Shown here: positions 5,470 through 6,379 of the stretch, one piece after another | Numbering within the stretch: the first letter of the stretch is position 1 | Layout: each line of letters begins with the position of its first letter | Assembly: GCA_946480685.1 (NCBI GenBank) | Contig: CAMLLI010000276.1 | Location: forward strand, 1-6,379 | From: an uncultured Flammeovirgaceae bacterium | GTDB taxonomy: Bacteria; Bacteroidota; Bacteroidia; Cytophagales; Cyclobacteriaceae | DNA length: 6,379 nt | Direction of reading: 5' to 3' | The notes under the pieces: generated by a model | Seen by the model: the letters and a program-made list of their open reading frames with translations, nothing else | Databases searched by the model: none | What the model was told of the DNA's origin: nothing | Program-made: the position numbers and the translations under genes

Positions 5470-6379
5470 TTAGAAATCCAACTGGCTGAAATCATACGCT
5501 ACCGGATCAGCACTCAGGTTGGGGTTCTTAAGAATATCTACCTCCGGGATCGGCAATTCGAAATCACCGGCAGATGGCGTATAGTGCTTTGTTGTAAGCG
5601 TGATCGGCAAGGACGCAGCATTGCCACCATAATACCCGCGTTCCTGACTTGATAACTTTTGAACAGCCTTTTGCTCATCATAATAGTACAAGCGAACAAA
5701 ATCAAACCAGTTGTCGCCTTCATAGGCAAGCTCACGTCTACGTTCATCAAATATATCATCAAAAGATATTGATGTTACATCGGTATGTGAAGGTATAGCA
5801 CGTCTCTTAACTGCGTTATAAGCCTCTAGCGCTTCGCCATCTCCTGTGCTTCCGGCGTTACCCAATATAGCCTCCGCATAAATCAGGTATACATCAGCGA
5901 GACGAAGTATATGTGTGGAAAGAGACGTTTTCATAAAATCAATTGGTCCTCCGCCTTCAGCATCATTGTCTCCTTTATTTCCAACAATGTGCTTTCTTGC
6001 CCATGCACCTGTCGGCGATGCAAATACACCTTTGGCATCCCAATACACACGTAATCCTTTGCCGTCAACTTCGTATGGTGAAGGAGTGACACCTGGTCCA
6101 TCTATTAACATTTTTCCATCACGGTTGAGCTCGGTATAATAATCGTTGTTCATCATGATGGTTGCCTTTCTTCTCTTATCTGTGTTAACGCGATCAGAAG
6201 CATCAACTTCAGTTGCATCTTCACCAAACAATTGTTGCAGATCAACAGAAGGTCCAGACCATGTTCCCCAACCATCGCCGAAACCGGTTAAAGTTTGAAC
6301 AGCAAGGTCAGCTTGTATAGCATTCTGTGTTCCCCAGTTAGCAGTCGAGATCCAGTGCCATGAGATCAGGTTCTCCGGA
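5470..6379 (-). CDS. RagB/SusD family nutrient-uptake outer membrane lipoprotein, N-terminus cut by window edge
   Basis: The frame is open from the right edge to TAA at 5472-5470, giving the last 302 residues; family members are usually about 500-600, so roughly half is missing. The in-window fragment starts PENLISWHWISTANWGTQNA, a typical SusD mid-region. Fragment residues 159-170 (RLADVYLIYAEA) and 211-229 (DERRRELAYEGDNWFDFVR) are the two hallmark helices of the C-terminal RagB/SusD domain, and the closing FELPIPEVDILKNPNL is the standard family C-terminus. SusD proteins are surface lipoproteins that act as a lid on a SusC TonB-dependent transporter and capture oligosaccharides. The SusC gene is expected upstream, beyond 6379. 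A TTG at 6231 can be mistaken for a start, but family homology continues upstream of it without a break. The gene is not degraded in the visible part. Confidence 0.95.
   Translation of the reverse strand, partial: PENLISWHWISTANWGTQNAIQADLAVQTLTGFGDGWGTWSGPSVDLQQLFGEDATEVDASDRVNTDKRRKATIMMNNDYYTELNRDGKMLIDGPGVTPSPYEVDGKGLRVYWDAKGVFASPTGAWARKHIVGNKGDNDAEGGGPIDFMKTSLSTHILRLADVYLIYAEAILGNAGSTGDGEALEAYNAVKRRAIPSHTDVTSISFDDIFDERRRELAYEGDNWFDFVRLYYYDEQKAVQKLSSQERGYYGGNAASLPITLTTKHYTPSAGDFELPIPEVDILKNPNLSADPVAYDFSQLDF

Noticed and set aside
5470..6231. SusD-like gene starting at TTG 6231 as a short 253-residue protein
   Set aside because: The frame continues upstream with clear SusD-type sequence (PENLISWHW, GTQNAIQADLA) to the window edge, so this is an internal leucine codon.

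Overview
The window looks like part of a Bacteroidota (Bacteroidetes) polysaccharide utilization locus (PUL) for a beta-linked, probably beta-glucan-backbone plant polysaccharide. The evidence is a SusD-family nutrient-binding protein followed directly by an IPT/TIG-type surface glycan-binding lipoprotein with an acidic Bacteroidota surface-export motif, then a CelD_N-GH9 glucanase and a GH2 glycosidase. A Bacteroidota-type -7 box (TAnnTTTG) and weak or absent Shine-Dalgarno sequences fit the same phylum. Genus cannot be fixed from the sequence. Isoleucine is strikingly often encoded by ATA.

All five genes lie on the minus strand, so transcription runs from the right edge to the left. (1) 6379-5470: C-terminal 302 residues of a SusD-like protein, its N-terminus and any SusC partner lying outside the window. 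(2) 5451-4303: surface glycan-binding lipoprotein, 18 bp after susD. (3) 4302-4100: a 203-bp gap holding a strong intrinsic terminator, a 17-bp palindrome and a Bacteroidota-type promoter. (4) 4099-2330: GH9 enzyme. (5) 2322-1516: secreted alpha/beta hydrolase, 7 bp after GH9. (6) 1504-1: N-terminal 501 residues of a GH2 enzyme, 11 bp after the hydrolase, running off the left edge with both catalytic glutamates already present.

The apparent working model is as follows. SusD and the lipoprotein capture glycan at the cell surface, a SusC transporter outside the window imports oligosaccharides, and periplasmic GH9 cuts the beta-glucan backbone while GH2 removes a terminal beta-linked sugar. The alpha/beta hydrolase may remove an ester or other non-sugar substituent. 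GH9 plus GH2 next to this type of binding protein recalls the Bacteroides ovatus xyloglucan locus, but the substrate is inferred. The terminator and promoter split the locus into a binding/transport unit and an enzyme unit.

No RNA gene, mobile element, CRISPR array or horizontally acquired island was seen. The architecture is mostly a recognisable PUL. The least ordinary parts are the hydrolase inside the enzyme operon, the internal terminator/palindrome/promoter cassette, and a GH2 active site that departs from the usual motif.
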